A DNA stretch of 64,000 bases from Nitrososphaerota archaeon. Its GTDB lineage: Archaea > Thermoproteota > Nitrososphaeria > Nitrososphaerales > Nitrosopumilaceae. Shown here piece after piece: positions 27,016-36,208 of this stretch (position 1 is the first letter of the stretch; each line of letters opens with the position of its first letter). A model generated the notes under the pieces. The model saw nothing but the letters and a program-made list of their open reading frames with translations, was not told where the DNA came from and did no database searches. The stretch is from positions 1 through 64,000 of the forward strand of contig DAHUYT010000001.1 in NCBI GenBank assembly GCA_027315065.1, written 5' to 3'. A program made the position numbers and the translations under genes.

Positions 27016-28031
27016 TCATAGACAAGACATTCTCAGTTTATGCTTTTGTTGCAAGCAATACGCTACAATTACATGACGCCCAAATCAGATTTGCAAGTGC
27101 GGGACAGAACCTTACAAGCTTTGTCTCACGCAACATGACAATACAGCAACTCAACAGTAGCAACTCGTATCTTGTAAACGGCACGATACCATCTGAGGAT
27201 CTATCTGGACCGTATGTTACATACTGGATATGGGCAAGAAATAGCCAAGGCCTTGTGGTAAACTCTCCGCAGTATCTTGTAGGTATGACTCCAAACTATC
27301 CTGTCAACGCAACAATATCCATTGACGTAAAACCTGTTGCAGCCCAAGGCAAGATAATGATGCCAACGCTATATGTAGTGAACAATTCGACAGGCCCAAT
27401 ATTTGGTACAATATCCCTTGTGGCAAACGGAACTGTAGTATCGGAGTCCAGGCGAGGTCTTCGGTACAGGCACCTCTGCAACAAGCCTGATCTGGACAGT
27501 TCCAACATTATGCCAAAATGCAACATATCACTTGAGCGCAAGAGGCGAGTTTTACGGAACAACAATTGAAACCGCAAACGCAAGTGTTGCAACGTTTCCA
27601 TCTTACAAAACTGTAATGCTCTCAGATCTAGGCACATTAGAACCGATATCTGACAGTGCGGGAAATCGCTAGGGGAACCTGTGGGCCTCTACTCCTCGTT
27701 TGAGGGTCAACCTGGGTATTCCTACAAGATAATCTCACCTGATGGAATATGTGTGATAGGACAAGAGAACTCATGCATGATACAAGGTATGGCACTTGAA
27801 AACAAGAGCACTACGATAACGCTCGGTGGACAGAATTATGCTGTGGAATATACCAGTCCTGCAGGTAAGCCTCAAAGATTTGCAATCGAGTCTGCACAAC
27901 CAATGCTTGGAGCATGGAAGGTTCAGATTGAAAGCGCGGGATCTGTGCAAGAGGATATGATGTCTAGAGTTCTCTTGAAGATAGTCTACATACCTGAAAA
28001 CATGCCATCCAATTTGGTATCTTCAAGATAG
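27015..28031 (+). pseudogene. Decayed secreted/Ig-like surface protein (C-terminal part, two frameshifts)
   Basis: Continuous protein similarity runs through three frame segments. From 27015 it reads FIDKTFSVYAFVASNTLQLH and ends near VANGTVVSE. A +1 shift near 27447 leads to PGEVFGTGTSATSLIWTVP and onward to GTLEPISDSAGN. A second shift near 27666 (one base missing) restores SLGEPVGLYSSFEGQPGYSY, which runs to the stop at 28031. The sequence is beta-rich, with many NxT/S sequons, as in thaumarchaeal extracellular proteins. The N-terminus and signal peptide are missing. Sequencing error could explain single indels, but the 5' truncation argues for true decay. Confidence 0.65.
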
Positions 28032-28032
28032 T

Positions 28033-28329
28033 CTAGATTGGAATTGTAAACAAGTCTTCTTTTGCAACGCCCTTCCACAGACCAATCATGCCTTCTGGCT
28101 TTACTGGTTCTACCTTTGTTATCTTTTGAATCTTGACGTGGTCAGGGTTTGGGGGCATCCAAAGCATTGCCATGTAATCGCCCACAGTGCCTACTGCATC
28201 AGGTTTTGCAGATACAATCTTGCCTTTTGTAAATCCTTTTGATACCAACGCATCGACTGCCTTTTGTTCAAGATCTTGTCTGCCGTGGGTAAAAAGGTAG
28301 ACTGATTTTTCCGAGTCTATTGTGCTCAT
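28033..28329 (-). CDS. Hypothetical protein, 98 aa
   Basis: A small soluble protein beginning MSTIDSEKSVYLFTHGRQDL. It shows an alpha/beta pattern (DALVSKGFTKGKIVSAKPD; GDYMAMLWMPPNPDHVKIQK) and ends GLWKGVAKEDLFTIPI. Its composition is normal and the frame is well bounded. There is no signal or membrane segment. It is divergent from purD, 102 bp away. The family is not recognised, although it looks like a conserved lineage-specific protein. Confidence 0.65.
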   Translation of the reverse strand: MSTIDSEKSVYLFTHGRQDLEQKAVDALVSKGFTKGKIVSAKPDAVGTVGDYMAMLWMPPNPDHVKIQKITKVEPVKPEGMIGLWKGVAKEDLFTIPI

Positions 28330-28431
28330 GGTATCATGATCTTGTTAATCGTTAATCAATATTTCGAAGTTGCGGAATTTTTGTCAAAACCATCTTGTTA
28401 GCTTTTATACGAGCCAGATAAAGAAAAATCG

Positions 28432-29697
28432 TTGATCAACATTTTAGTTGTTGGTTCTGGCGGACGCGAACATGCACTTGGGTGGAAACTAGCACAGAGC
28501 CCAAAAGTTGGAATGGTATATCACGCGCCAGGAAACGGTGGAACTTCAAATAATGTGAATATTGAGGTGCACGAGATTGAAAAACTTGCACAATTTGCAT
28601 CCGAAAAGAACTGTCTTACAGTTGTAGGGCCTGAAGTGCCTTTATCTGCTGGCATTGTGGATTCGTTTACAAAAAAAGGTCTTGCAATATTTGGCCCAAC
28701 GCAAGATGCTGCCAAATTAGAGTCAAGCAAGGTCTGGGCAAAACATTTCATGAAAAGAAATGGAATTCCAACTGCGCGCTTTGAGATATTTGATGATGCA
28801 ACAAAGGCAAAAGCGTATGTAAAGTCGGTTGACTACTCTCTTGTAGTAAAGGCAGATGGACTCGCAGCTGGAAAAGGCGTGATTGTTTGCAATGATAAAT
28901 CCGAGGCAATCTCTGCGATTGACAAAATTTTAGTCGAAAAGAGCTTTGGCTCATCAGGTTCCAAAATTATTTTGGAAGAGAAGATTGATGGTGTTGAGGC
29001 GTCATATATCGCAATCTCTGACGGAAATACTGCATATCCGATGGCTACAAGTCAGGACCACAAGAGGATCTATGATGGTGACATGGGATCAAACACTGGA
29101 GGCATGGGTGCATATTCTCCTACTGGTGTCATTGATGATGTCTTGGCAAAAGACATTCAGCAAAATGTAATAGAACAGACTATATCCTCGATGAAAAAAG
29201 AGGGGGCGCCTTTTTGCGGATTTTTGTATGCTGGAATAATGGTAAAAGACGGCAAGCCTTTTGTTTTAGAGTTTAATGCAAGGATGGGTGACCCAGAGTG
29301 CCAGCCAATAATGATGAGAATGGAATCTGACCTGCTTGATTACATCAAGGCAAGTATTGATGGGACGCTGTCTAGTCTACCTCTAATATCGTGGAAGCTC
29401 CAGAGTGCAGTGTGTGTAGTCCTGGCATCTAAGGGGTATCCTGATCTCTATCCAAAAAATGAAGAGATTTTAGGACTAGAGGTACAAGACAAAAACTCCT
29501 ATGTGTTTCATGCTGGAACAAAACGTATTGATGGTAAAGTATTGACAAATGGCGGTCGGGTACTTGGAGTAACTGCGATTGGTGATACATTGCAGGATGC
29601 AATCTCAAATGCTTATGGCAGAATAGGAAAGATTAGCTGGTCTAGCAAATACTGTAGAACTGACATTGGAAAAAAGGGGCTTGCTTGGAACCAGTGA
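28432..29697 (+). CDS. purD: Phosphoribosylamine-glycine ligase
   Basis: A 421-residue ATP-grasp enzyme of purine synthesis (GAR synthetase). It begins MINILVVGSGGREHALGWKL, the classic N-terminus. SLVVKADGLAAGKGVIVC is the nucleotide-binding loop, and DHKRIYDGDMGSNTGGMGAY, FNARMGDPECQPIM and a C-terminal GGRVLGVTAIGDTLQDAI follow. The start is TTG at 28432, with a TATA-like TTTATAC about 28 nt upstream, so it is leaderless. No other purine genes are adjacent. Confidence 0.96.
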   Translation: MINILVVGSGGREHALGWKLAQSPKVGMVYHAPGNGGTSNNVNIEVHEIEKLAQFASEKNCLTVVGPEVPLSAGIVDSFTKKGLAIFGPTQDAAKLESSKVWAKHFMKRNGIPTARFEIFDDATKAKAYVKSVDYSLVVKADGLAAGKGVIVCNDKSEAISAIDKILVEKSFGSSGSKIILEEKIDGVEASYIAISDGNTAYPMATSQDHKRIYDGDMGSNTGGMGAYSPTGVIDDVLAKDIQQNVIEQTISSMKKEGAPFCGFLYAGIMVKDGKPFVLEFNARMGDPECQPIMMRMESDLLDYIKASIDGTLSSLPLISWKLQSAVCVVLASKGYPDLYPKNEEILGLEVQDKNSYVFHAGTKRIDGKVLTNGGRVLGVTAIGDTLQDAISNAYGRIGKISWSSKYCRTDIGKKGLAWNQ

Positions 29698-29758
29698 ATG
29701 CTTCGTCTCGGCATGCTCTAACTTAGAGGTCATATCATGAGTCCCCGTCTTACGGATC

Positions 29759-30274
29759 TTATGCTTTCTTAATTGATCTGAATCTTGTTGAAATTATTAT
29801 AACGCTAATTATTGATATTGTAATAATAATCCCTACAAGAGAACCAAATTCTGGAACAACTTGGGTTCCAATTATTTCGATCTTTTCAGTGCCATCAGTG
29901 AAAGGTATTGATAGAGTCCTATCTGTACTTGTCTTGGATTCTTGGAAGTCCGTGTCGGCGCCATCTTCGAGGACAAAGAACTGATCATCAGTTGTGCCTG
30001 TCTTGGCGTCAATCAAAGTTCTTGGTAGTGTTATTGTGATGCTACCATCACCGGCTGTTTGAAGTGAAATGATAAGCGATGTATCTTGAGTGTCAATTGA
30101 CATGCCACTAATTGTTGCGTTGCTTATGCTGTAGTTCACATTATAAGGTTGGCCGCTAACTGGATCCTTTACTACATAGGTGTTTGTTGATTGTGCAAAT
30201 GAAGGTACGATTACCAGGGAAACTCCCAGAACAACAAAAATTGAATACAGTATCCAGCGCATAAAGGCTCTCAT
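29759..30274 (-). CDS. PEFG-CTERM secreted protein
   Basis: A 171-residue protein with an N-terminal signal peptide (MRAFMRWILYSIFVVLGVSL, cleavage after PSFA) and a short beta-rich body. The C-terminal sorting signal is PEFG (about 141-144), a membrane helix (VGIIITISIISVIIIS) and a basic end (RFRSIKKA). PEFG-CTERM tails are the proposed substrates of thaumarchaeal archaeosortases; a sortase-like gene is at 40021. Function of the body is unknown. It is divergent from the secreted protein at 30441. Confidence 0.82.
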   Translation of the reverse strand: MRAFMRWILYSIFVVLGVSLVIVPSFAQSTNTYVVKDPVSGQPYNVNYSISNATISGMSIDTQDTSLIISLQTAGDGSITITLPRTLIDAKTGTTDDQFFVLEDGADTDFQESKTSTDRTLSIPFTDGTEKIEIIGTQVVPEFGSLVGIIITISIISVIIISTRFRSIKKA

Positions 30275-30440
30275 GCTGACTTGTATTTTTCCTTTGCTCG
30301 TGATTTGACCTTTAAAATATCACCAGCTCGTCAGTTCTTGGTTTTGTGACTCAGAGATTATACACTATTATATCTTAACTATATGTGTTAGTGATGAATG
30401 CTACTAGATATTTAAATATGAAAATTGAAGATCTTTACTT

Positions 30441-31247
30441 GTGAAGACCAGTTCAGTTTTGCTTTTATTTCTAACATCTACGTTAATTTTACCTCTCGGA
30501 TTTTCTGGTGTACAGGCAGATCAATCAACTGATATCAACCAGACCAGTTCAGATACAAATCAGACAATGTCATTTGGATTCTCAAATCAGACCAATCCAG
30601 CCATCACAGAAAACATAGGCCTACAGGTATCTGATTTTGTACATAATGCCACGACACTGTTCCAACAAGAAAAGACTGAAAACATTCAGGCAATAAAAGA
30701 GTGTCATCAGAAGATGCAGAATGCTACATCTGAAAACAGAACCCAGATAATAGCTGAATGTCATGCAACTATGAATACCATAAGAGAAAAGTATCAAGAC
30801 GCTAGAAAGCAATTCCAGGAACTATTCAAGCAATTCAGGAAGAACATAATTGTACTAAGACATCAGGCGGAGGGATTGCAGGTATCAGAACAAGATCTAT
30901 CTGGCGCAATCCGGAACATAAATGAGGATGCTGCAAAACATGGGCTGAGAGGTACTACGATAGCACTAGGACATCTCATGAGAATGGGAGAGAATGGCAG
31001 GATGGGCATTGAGAGAGCATTAATGCATGTAAATGAAACAAGTAATACAAACACTGTAAACTCAGGTCAACCTGTTGCACCATCTGTTCCGTCTACGCCT
31101 GCAAACTCATCTATTCCGGGCTCGCGAGGAACTCAAGCCACACCTGTCACTCCGGTAACGCCATCTATTCCTGCATATCACCCTAACCCCGGTTCACACG
31201 GCCCTCCTGCCTTCGCAGGACAGTCTGGTTCACATGGAAAACATTAG
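30441..31247 (+). CDS. Secreted helical protein with Pro/Gly-rich tail
   Basis: A 268-residue protein from a GTG start with a signal peptide (MKTSSVLLLFLTSTLILPLG, cleavage near VQA). The middle is strongly helical and charged, with repeated Gln/Glu/Lys (ECHQKMQNATSENR; EKYQDARKQFQELFKQFRK). After about residue 205 comes a low-complexity Pro/Ser/Thr/Gly tail (VAPSVPSTPANSSIPGSRG; TPVTPVTPSIPAYHP) ending SGSHGKH. There is no PEFG signal. It is probably a cell-envelope protein. A TATA-like region lies upstream in the divergent promoter with the PEFG gene. Confidence 0.7.
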   Translation: MKTSSVLLLFLTSTLILPLGFSGVQADQSTDINQTSSDTNQTMSFGFSNQTNPAITENIGLQVSDFVHNATTLFQQEKTENIQAIKECHQKMQNATSENRTQIIAECHATMNTIREKYQDARKQFQELFKQFRKNIIVLRHQAEGLQVSEQDLSGAIRNINEDAAKHGLRGTTIALGHLMRMGENGRMGIERALMHVNETSNTNTVNSGQPVAPSVPSTPANSSIPGSRGTQATPVTPVTPSIPAYHPNPGSHGPPAFAGQSGSHGKH

Positions 31248-31382
31248 GATCTGGTTCAAAATAAAAAAATTGAATATACAGAACTGGGAAGAAGTCTGTA
31301 ACTACTCAGGTAGTCTTACTGTCCATCACGTGTAAATTTTCTCTGACAGCAACTGATAACATAGGTAAGGTTCTCATCGCTC

Positions 31383-31613
31383 TTGCATTTTAAAAGAGAG
31401 ATGAGAAAGTTTGATAGAAAATACAATTATTGGAGAAAAAACCAAACACTTGGATGGAAGACTCCGGCATACATATGTCATGATCCAAGATATTTTGGCA
31501 AAGATATCAAAACCGCACCTAAAGAGCAACATCAACTATGCTACGCTTTAGTGACATTAATCCTGCTATTCTACAAGTACGAAATGAATTGTTTAATTAC
31601 TGAGAATAGATAA
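31383..31613 (+). pseudogene. Possible 3' relic of an IS transposase (integrase-core end)
   Basis: Near the N-terminal end of this 76-codon frame, KYNYWRKNQTLGWKTPAYI resembles the C-terminal end of rve/DDE integrase-core transposases (YN-x-x-R-x-x-x-x-L-G-x-x-TP). The residues after it have no recognisable pattern, and no catalytic D-D-E part is present. No terminal repeats are visible around it. I read it as a remnant; the call rests on one short motif. Confidence 0.35.
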
Positions 31614-32157
31614 TCCCGTCCTCTGTAACGATGCAATCCATCGTGACATCATGTCCGTCATGGGGTATTGCTTTTACCACCTGCTTGGAGTATGATAGCG
31701 CAATCTTTTTTGAGCGCTTGCCATGCAGGTACCTGTCATAGTACCCAAACCCATATCCTAGCCTATGGCCATCCATTGTCATCGCAATTGCAGGTACCAA
31801 GATAACATCCAGCTTCTTGACAGTCTCGCAACGGTCCTTTGGTTCCATCACAGAAAAGTTTCCCATCTCAAGATCTGAAAAACTAGATATCTTTTTGAAA
31901 ATCAAGTCATTTTTTTCAACCTTTGGAAACGACAGCTCTTTTCCAGCATTTAGTATCTCTTGCATTATATCTTGTGTGCGAACCTCACTTCCTATGGAAA
32001 AATATACACCGATGCTTGTAGCATTTCTGTAATGCTCTATCTTTCTCAGGTTATCGCGAATCTTGCCACTTGCTATCTTGATAAAATCAAGTGAGAGACC
32101 GTCTCGCTGGTCCAAAAGCTGTTTGCGGAGCTGCGCCTTTTCAACGGTTTGTGACAA
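31597..32157 (-). CDS. 5-formyltetrahydrofolate cyclo-ligase
   Basis: A 186-residue MTHFS family member, which converts 5-formyl-THF to 5,10-methenyl-THF using ATP. The N-terminal basic helix AQLRKQLLDQRDGLSL, GVYFSIGSEVRTQDIM, and the signature GYGFGYYDRYLHGKRSKKIA are present. Its start overlaps the end of folD by 17 bases on the same strand, matching a shared role in folate one-carbon metabolism. Length is typical. Confidence 0.93.
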   Translation of the reverse strand: MSQTVEKAQLRKQLLDQRDGLSLDFIKIASGKIRDNLRKIEHYRNATSIGVYFSIGSEVRTQDIMQEILNAGKELSFPKVEKNDLIFKKISSFSDLEMGNFSVMEPKDRCETVKKLDVILVPAIAMTMDGHRLGYGFGYYDRYLHGKRSKKIALSYSKQVVKAIPHDGHDVTMDCIVTEDGIIYSQ

Positions 32158-33010
32158 ATCCTTTACTGATTGAAGCTGCAGTGACGGTGTTTTTTAAAAG
32201 CATCGCTCTAGTCATGGGTCCCACGCCTCCAGGAACAGGAGTCACATATGATGCCTTTTTGATTACATTCTCATAGTCAACGTCACCTACAATCTTGTCA
32301 TTTATTCTACTTGTTCCAACATCGATCACAACTGCATCTTCTCTTATCATGTCAGCAGTTAGAATAAACCTAGTCCTGTCTCCAACTGCAGTGACTACAA
32401 TGTCTGCGTTAAGGCACTGATCCTTGATGTTCTTTGTTTTAGAATGGCAAGTAGTAACAGTAGCATTTTTTTCTAGTAAGAGGTGATACAAAGGCTTTCC
32501 TACCAAATTGCTTCTGTTTATGATTATGACGTTTTTTCCGGACAACCCTATGTTGTAGTAATCAAACAGCTCCATTATCCCTAAGGGAGTGCATGGCTTT
32601 AAAATTGCCCTCCCTGAGGCCAAGAGTCCAACATTGTATGGCGTAAGACCATCAACATCTTTTATTGGAGAAATTCGAGATATGGTTGAAAACTCATCTA
32701 ATAGTTTTGGTAGAGGTAACTGGACCAAGATTCCATGAACTGTTTTATCGTTATTTAGCAGGTTGATGAGACTGTCAAGTTCCAGCTGGGTGAATTCCTG
32801 CGGTAATCTGTGGTCCTTTGTGGCTATGCCAACATCTGCACAGTCTTTTTGCTTGCTTGTGACATATGACGAAGATGCCGGGTTGTCTCCAACCAAGATA
32901 GTTGCAAGACACGGCTCTACTCCTTCTTTTTTTAGTTCAGCAACTGATGCCCTGACTAAATCCTTGACAGAATTTGCTACTGTGGTACCATCTATTTTTT
33001 GTCCTGTCAA
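32141..33010 (-). CDS. folD: Methylenetetrahydrofolate dehydrogenase/cyclohydrolase
   Basis: A 289-residue bifunctional enzyme that oxidises 5,10-methylene-THF to methenyl-THF (NADP-dependent) and hydrolyses it to 10-formyl-THF. The catalytic YVTSKQKDCADVGI (Tyr and Lys), VQLPLPKLL, KDVDGLTPYN, the Rossmann NRSNLVGKPL, and the C-terminal VTPVPGGVGPMTRAML are all present. It is followed by the overlapping cyclo-ligase gene. Confidence 0.96.
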   Translation of the reverse strand: MTGQKIDGTTVANSVKDLVRASVAELKKEGVEPCLATILVGDNPASSSYVTSKQKDCADVGIATKDHRLPQEFTQLELDSLINLLNNDKTVHGILVQLPLPKLLDEFSTISRISPIKDVDGLTPYNVGLLASGRAILKPCTPLGIMELFDYYNIGLSGKNVIIINRSNLVGKPLYHLLLEKNATVTTCHSKTKNIKDQCLNADIVVTAVGDRTRFILTADMIREDAVVIDVGTSRINDKIVGDVDYENVIKKASYVTPVPGGVGPMTRAMLLKNTVTAASISKGFVTNR

Positions 33011-33079
33011 ACACTTTTGAGTAATTTTTTACATATTTAATCTTTGGAATTTATTATCTTAAACTACACTGATTTTTCA

Positions 33080-33622
33080 ATGAATCTGAGGGAAGCAGAA
33101 ACTGTAATCAGGAAAACACTTGAACAAATAAAAAAACATGAAATCGAACTTCATCAAGGATGTGTTGCATGTCACATAATTTTTTCTCTAAAACAAAAAT
33201 CTGGCAGATCAGAACAGGACGCAGCGGACTTGTTATCCGAGGTTCTAACCGGAGACCAAGAACTAAATTCGGAGCTAATAGAGACTGTAGAAAAAATACA
33301 CTTGGAAGAACGTGGTATGGGAGTGGCATTTACAGCAAAGGATAGGAAATCAAAGGATGTCTATCTTGAAGCCTATTTTTCAAACGTATTAGATGAGCTT
33401 GCATCAGACCTGAGGCACTATACACATGATCTGATTCTCAGGAAGTTATTGCTAAGTTATTTAGCACTATATCTTGCCCAGACTATTGGGTCAGATTATC
33501 ATGCGGCAACTGAAGAACTGTATTATTTACTACGAAAAGATGATGGCAAGAATTCAAAGATTGCACAACTTATTGCAAGATTTGAAGAAAAGATAAAAAT
33601 GCAAGGTTCTAACATCCGCTAG
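33080..33622 (+). CDS. Hypothetical helical protein, about 180 aa
   Basis: A soluble, largely helical protein starting MNLREAETVIRKTLEQIKKH, with QGCVACHIIFSL near the N-terminus and a hydrophobic helix LLLSYLALYLAQTIGS near residue 135. The frame is open 12 codons further upstream to 33044, but the ATG at 33080 gives the better start. It is followed 20 nt later by the cupin gene on the same strand. The family is not recognised. Confidence 0.65.
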   Translation: MNLREAETVIRKTLEQIKKHEIELHQGCVACHIIFSLKQKSGRSEQDAADLLSEVLTGDQELNSELIETVEKIHLEERGMGVAFTAKDRKSKDVYLEAYFSNVLDELASDLRHYTHDLILRKLLLSYLALYLAQTIGSDYHAATEELYYLLRKDDGKNSKIAQLIARFEEKIKMQGSNIR

Positions 33623-33642
33623 AGTCTTATTGTATAGATTAG

Positions 33643-33975
33643 GTGATTAGATCATTGAAGATAGAGTTTGATACAAAAAAATACGTAAAAGATCTGATCA
33701 AATCCAAGTCATATTTTCACACCTTTCTTAACATGGAAAATATGGCTGTAGGTGTTCTCAGATTAGCTCCCGGGCAAGAAGATACTCAATCTACACATGC
33801 TAGTGATGAAGTGTACTATGTAGTAAAAGGCGATGGCTTTCTAAATGTGGGAGGAAAGCGTTATGCAGTATCAGCAGGTATGTCATATTTTGTAGCAAAA
33901 AATACTGAACATCAATTCCTTGGAAACACAGAAGAGCTTGTGGTCATTTACTTTTTTAGCGGGCCTGATTCATAA
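33643..33975 (+). CDS. Cupin-domain protein
   Basis: A 110-residue single-domain cupin. Motif 1 reads STHASDEVYYVVKGDGFLNV and motif 2 reads GMSYFVAKNTEHQFLGNT; both supply His/Glu residues typical of a metal site (His, Glu, His). The start is GTG at 33643 or TTG at 33655. Small cupins of this type are dioxygenase-like or binding proteins, and the substrate cannot be deduced. Confidence 0.85.
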   Translation: MIRSLKIEFDTKKYVKDLIKSKSYFHTFLNMENMAVGVLRLAPGQEDTQSTHASDEVYYVVKGDGFLNVGGKRYAVSAGMSYFVAKNTEHQFLGNTEELVVIYFFSGPDS

Positions 33976-34185
33976 AGCATGTGACAGTTCTTGAAAGAAC
34001 ACGTCTGATTTATGTGGTTATCTCTGCTGAATTAAATATTGTAGGAAAATAGTCCATCTAGTTTTTAGTATGCGATAGAAAATTCGATTACCACATGATT
34101 TATAAACCGACTTTACAGGATATAAAATCGGCTATGACATTAGCCTTGAAATGAGACGTTTCTAAACAGCATCATGTGATGATGA

Positions 34186-34221
34186 TAATGTCTACCTAGT
34201 GGAAAAAATTGGTAGACATTA
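34186..34221 (+). promoter_or_regulatory. 11-bp perfect inverted repeat directly before the copper-protein start
   Basis: TAATGTCTACC (34186-34196) and GGTAGACATTA (34211-34221) form a perfect 11-bp stem with a 14-base loop, ending one base before the ATG at 34223. TATA-like elements near 34102 and 34120 would place the transcription start upstream, so the hairpin would be in the 5' leader and could hide the start codon. Alternatively it is a DNA operator. Confidence 0.5.
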
Positions 34222-34222
34222 A

Positions 34223-35725
34223 ATGCGTAAAACAAACAAAAAATTAAAATCAATACAAAGAGATGTTAAAATCTCTCCAACTAGACGCACATTCAAGATC
34301 CATTCAAAATTTTGGTCATGTTGTAATCCAAACCATGAAAATTTTTCAAGCACTTGTATGGTCTTGTCGATCATTCTCATATTCTGTTTTACATCAGATC
34401 AAGTCTTTGCACAAACAGAGTCGGGTAGTTCTTCCCTGATAGTTGGCAAAGGAATCTCTTCAGATGGTTCCATTCGCGTTACAATAACTTCAACACCGAT
34501 TGAATTACACAAACCTCTAGCTTTGCAGATATCATTCACCGATGCGCAGGGAAACAAGATACCAAATGAAAATTATGCAATATCAGCAGAGCAGCAAGTG
34601 ACTAACGGCATACTAATACTCTCAAATTCCTCTGCTTTTGCTGCTAATGGTGACGATATACAGGTTACCTCTCCATTGGAGAACATAAGCCCGATAAATT
34701 TTGATATACAGTTACAAGGTTCTGGTGCACTTGGCACTCAACCAGAAACTTGGACAGGATCTATAGGAGATGTCTATATTACACTTGGCAGGCAATTTGG
34801 TCATTCTACCGCGATATCGCAGAATTCTGCCTCTGCACAACAAGTTGTCACCATACCATTTGGGGCGTTCAATCCAAGATTTAATACTAAAGCCCCCCAA
34901 TGGTATATGCCATCTGTCATTACGGTTGGTGTGAATCAAACAGTGACATGGTTAAACCAAGACAAGGAAGTGCATACTGTCACAAGCGGTCAATCCTCTG
35001 GCAGGGCGGGGCTTGTGAGAAATGGATTTGGTCATCCAAACGGCCTCTTTGATAGTGGACATATTGAACCTGGACATTCTTGGACACATAAATTCACTCA
35101 GGTTGGTACTTTTGAGTATTTTTGTACGATACATCCATGGATGCAAGGTTATGTAAGGGTGATAAAAAATGAATCAATTCCAGTGGATGCAAATGGAAAC
35201 GAGATTACCAAGTTTCCGGTTGTGCGAATTACCCCTGATAGAAAAATAGAGGCAGACCTTGATTGGGAGCCTCATTATATCACAACGGGACAAAAGATCA
35301 TCTTCATATTCCAATTCTACGATAATGTGAACTTTGGGACTATACCTGCTCACTATGTCTTTACAATAACTCAAAATGGAAAGCAACTGTACAAAACTGA
35401 GGACGCAACACAGTCTGGAGGAGATTACAAATATTTTCGATTCAGCGAACCAGGTCCAGTAACATTTGAGTTTGATAATATTGACCGTACTGGTCAATCT
35501 GTACAATATTCAACCATCGTGGAACCAGGAAACTCGACAGATACGAGTGGGATGAATATGCCGATAGTAGAACCTGCAAGAAACCTTGAACTCAACTGGT
35601 GGCTAATACCGTTGTTTTTTACTCCCTGCTTTATGGCAATAGGTGGGGTTTACATATTAAAAAAACGTAAAAAATCATCGCAAAAAATGATATACAATGA
35701 AACTTTCAAAAAGACACCTGTATAG
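34223..35725 (+). CDS. Membrane-anchored plastocyanin-like copper protein
   Basis: A 500-residue protein. A basic N-terminal stretch precedes a signal/anchor helix (about 46-62, cleavage near VFAQ). A beta-rich domain follows. A blue-copper domain (about 220-312) has ligands His251 in KEVHTVTSG and Cys301, His304 and Met307 in FCTIHPWMQG, the type 1 Cu pattern. Another beta domain and a C-terminal membrane helix (WWLIPLFFTPCFMAIGGVYI) with KKRKKSS end the protein. Such proteins carry electrons at the outer face in ammonia oxidisers. The true start could be nearer the signal helix. Confidence 0.87.
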   Translation: MRKTNKKLKSIQRDVKISPTRRTFKIHSKFWSCCNPNHENFSSTCMVLSIILIFCFTSDQVFAQTESGSSSLIVGKGISSDGSIRVTITSTPIELHKPLALQISFTDAQGNKIPNENYAISAEQQVTNGILILSNSSAFAANGDDIQVTSPLENISPINFDIQLQGSGALGTQPETWTGSIGDVYITLGRQFGHSTAISQNSASAQQVVTIPFGAFNPRFNTKAPQWYMPSVITVGVNQTVTWLNQDKEVHTVTSGQSSGRAGLVRNGFGHPNGLFDSGHIEPGHSWTHKFTQVGTFEYFCTIHPWMQGYVRVIKNESIPVDANGNEITKFPVVRITPDRKIEADLDWEPHYITTGQKIIFIFQFYDNVNFGTIPAHYVFTITQNGKQLYKTEDATQSGGDYKYFRFSEPGPVTFEFDNIDRTGQSVQYSTIVEPGNSTDTSGMNMPIVEPARNLELNWWLIPLFFTPCFMAIGGVYILKKRKKSSQKMIYNETFKKTPV

Positions 35726-35784
35726 AATACTGTACGGTGAAATCTTGAGAATTTTCTCTACATTGTTTGGGAACACAAAAAATG

Positions 35785-35799
35785 TACTTAATTTAAGTA
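35785..35799. promoter_or_regulatory. 15-bp palindrome over the crcB promoter
   Basis: TACTTAA-T-TTAAGTA is a perfect palindrome 20-34 bp before the crcB ATG, overlapping the expected TATA position. It is AT-rich, so chance is possible; it could be the TATA region itself or an operator for the fluoride exporter. Confidence 0.35.
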
Positions 35800-35818
35800 A
35801 CCATTACACTGGTCAGGT

Positions 35819-36208
35819 ATGAAAATGATAGGATTGGTATTTCTTGCAGCAGGCGGGATGGCGGGAGTCTTCCTAAGGTATGGTATTACAAAATCCCCCT
35901 TATTGCTTGGTACGTTGCCTCTAAACGTATTACTTGTAAACGTTATTGGGAGCTTTATTCTTGGCGCATTTGTGGTCTTTTCACAACAGTGGAATCTGGA
36001 TGAAAAATATGCGTTGTTTGTGGCTATAGGATTTTGCGGAGGTCTGACCACAATGTCATCGTTTGCGCTTGAAACTTCAAATCTAATTGATAATAAGCAA
36101 TACTTGATAGTTGTAATTAACGTCATGACTAACGTGGGCCTGTCGCTTGGAGCCATCTTTGGAGGCAAGACATTAGCAAGTATGATTCTGGGTGGTGGAT
36201 TTAGATGA
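35819..36208 (+). CDS. crcB: CrcB/Fluc fluoride channel
   Basis: A 129-residue protein with four membrane helices. Family motifs: AGGMAGVFLRYGI, PLNVLLVNVIGSFILGAF (pore Asn) and GFCGGLTTMSSFALE (Na+/fluoride-pathway Phe and Thr region). Fluc channels form antiparallel dimers that export fluoride. The stop overlaps the next gene's ATG (ATGA), a DUF190 gene, the usual CrcB partner. That partner carries a nonsense codon here. No crcB-type fluoride riboswitch is visible upstream. Confidence 0.94.
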   Translation: MKMIGLVFLAAGGMAGVFLRYGITKSPLLLGTLPLNVLLVNVIGSFILGAFVVFSQQWNLDEKYALFVAIGFCGGLTTMSSFALETSNLIDNKQYLIVVINVMTNVGLSLGAIFGGKTLASMILGGGFR

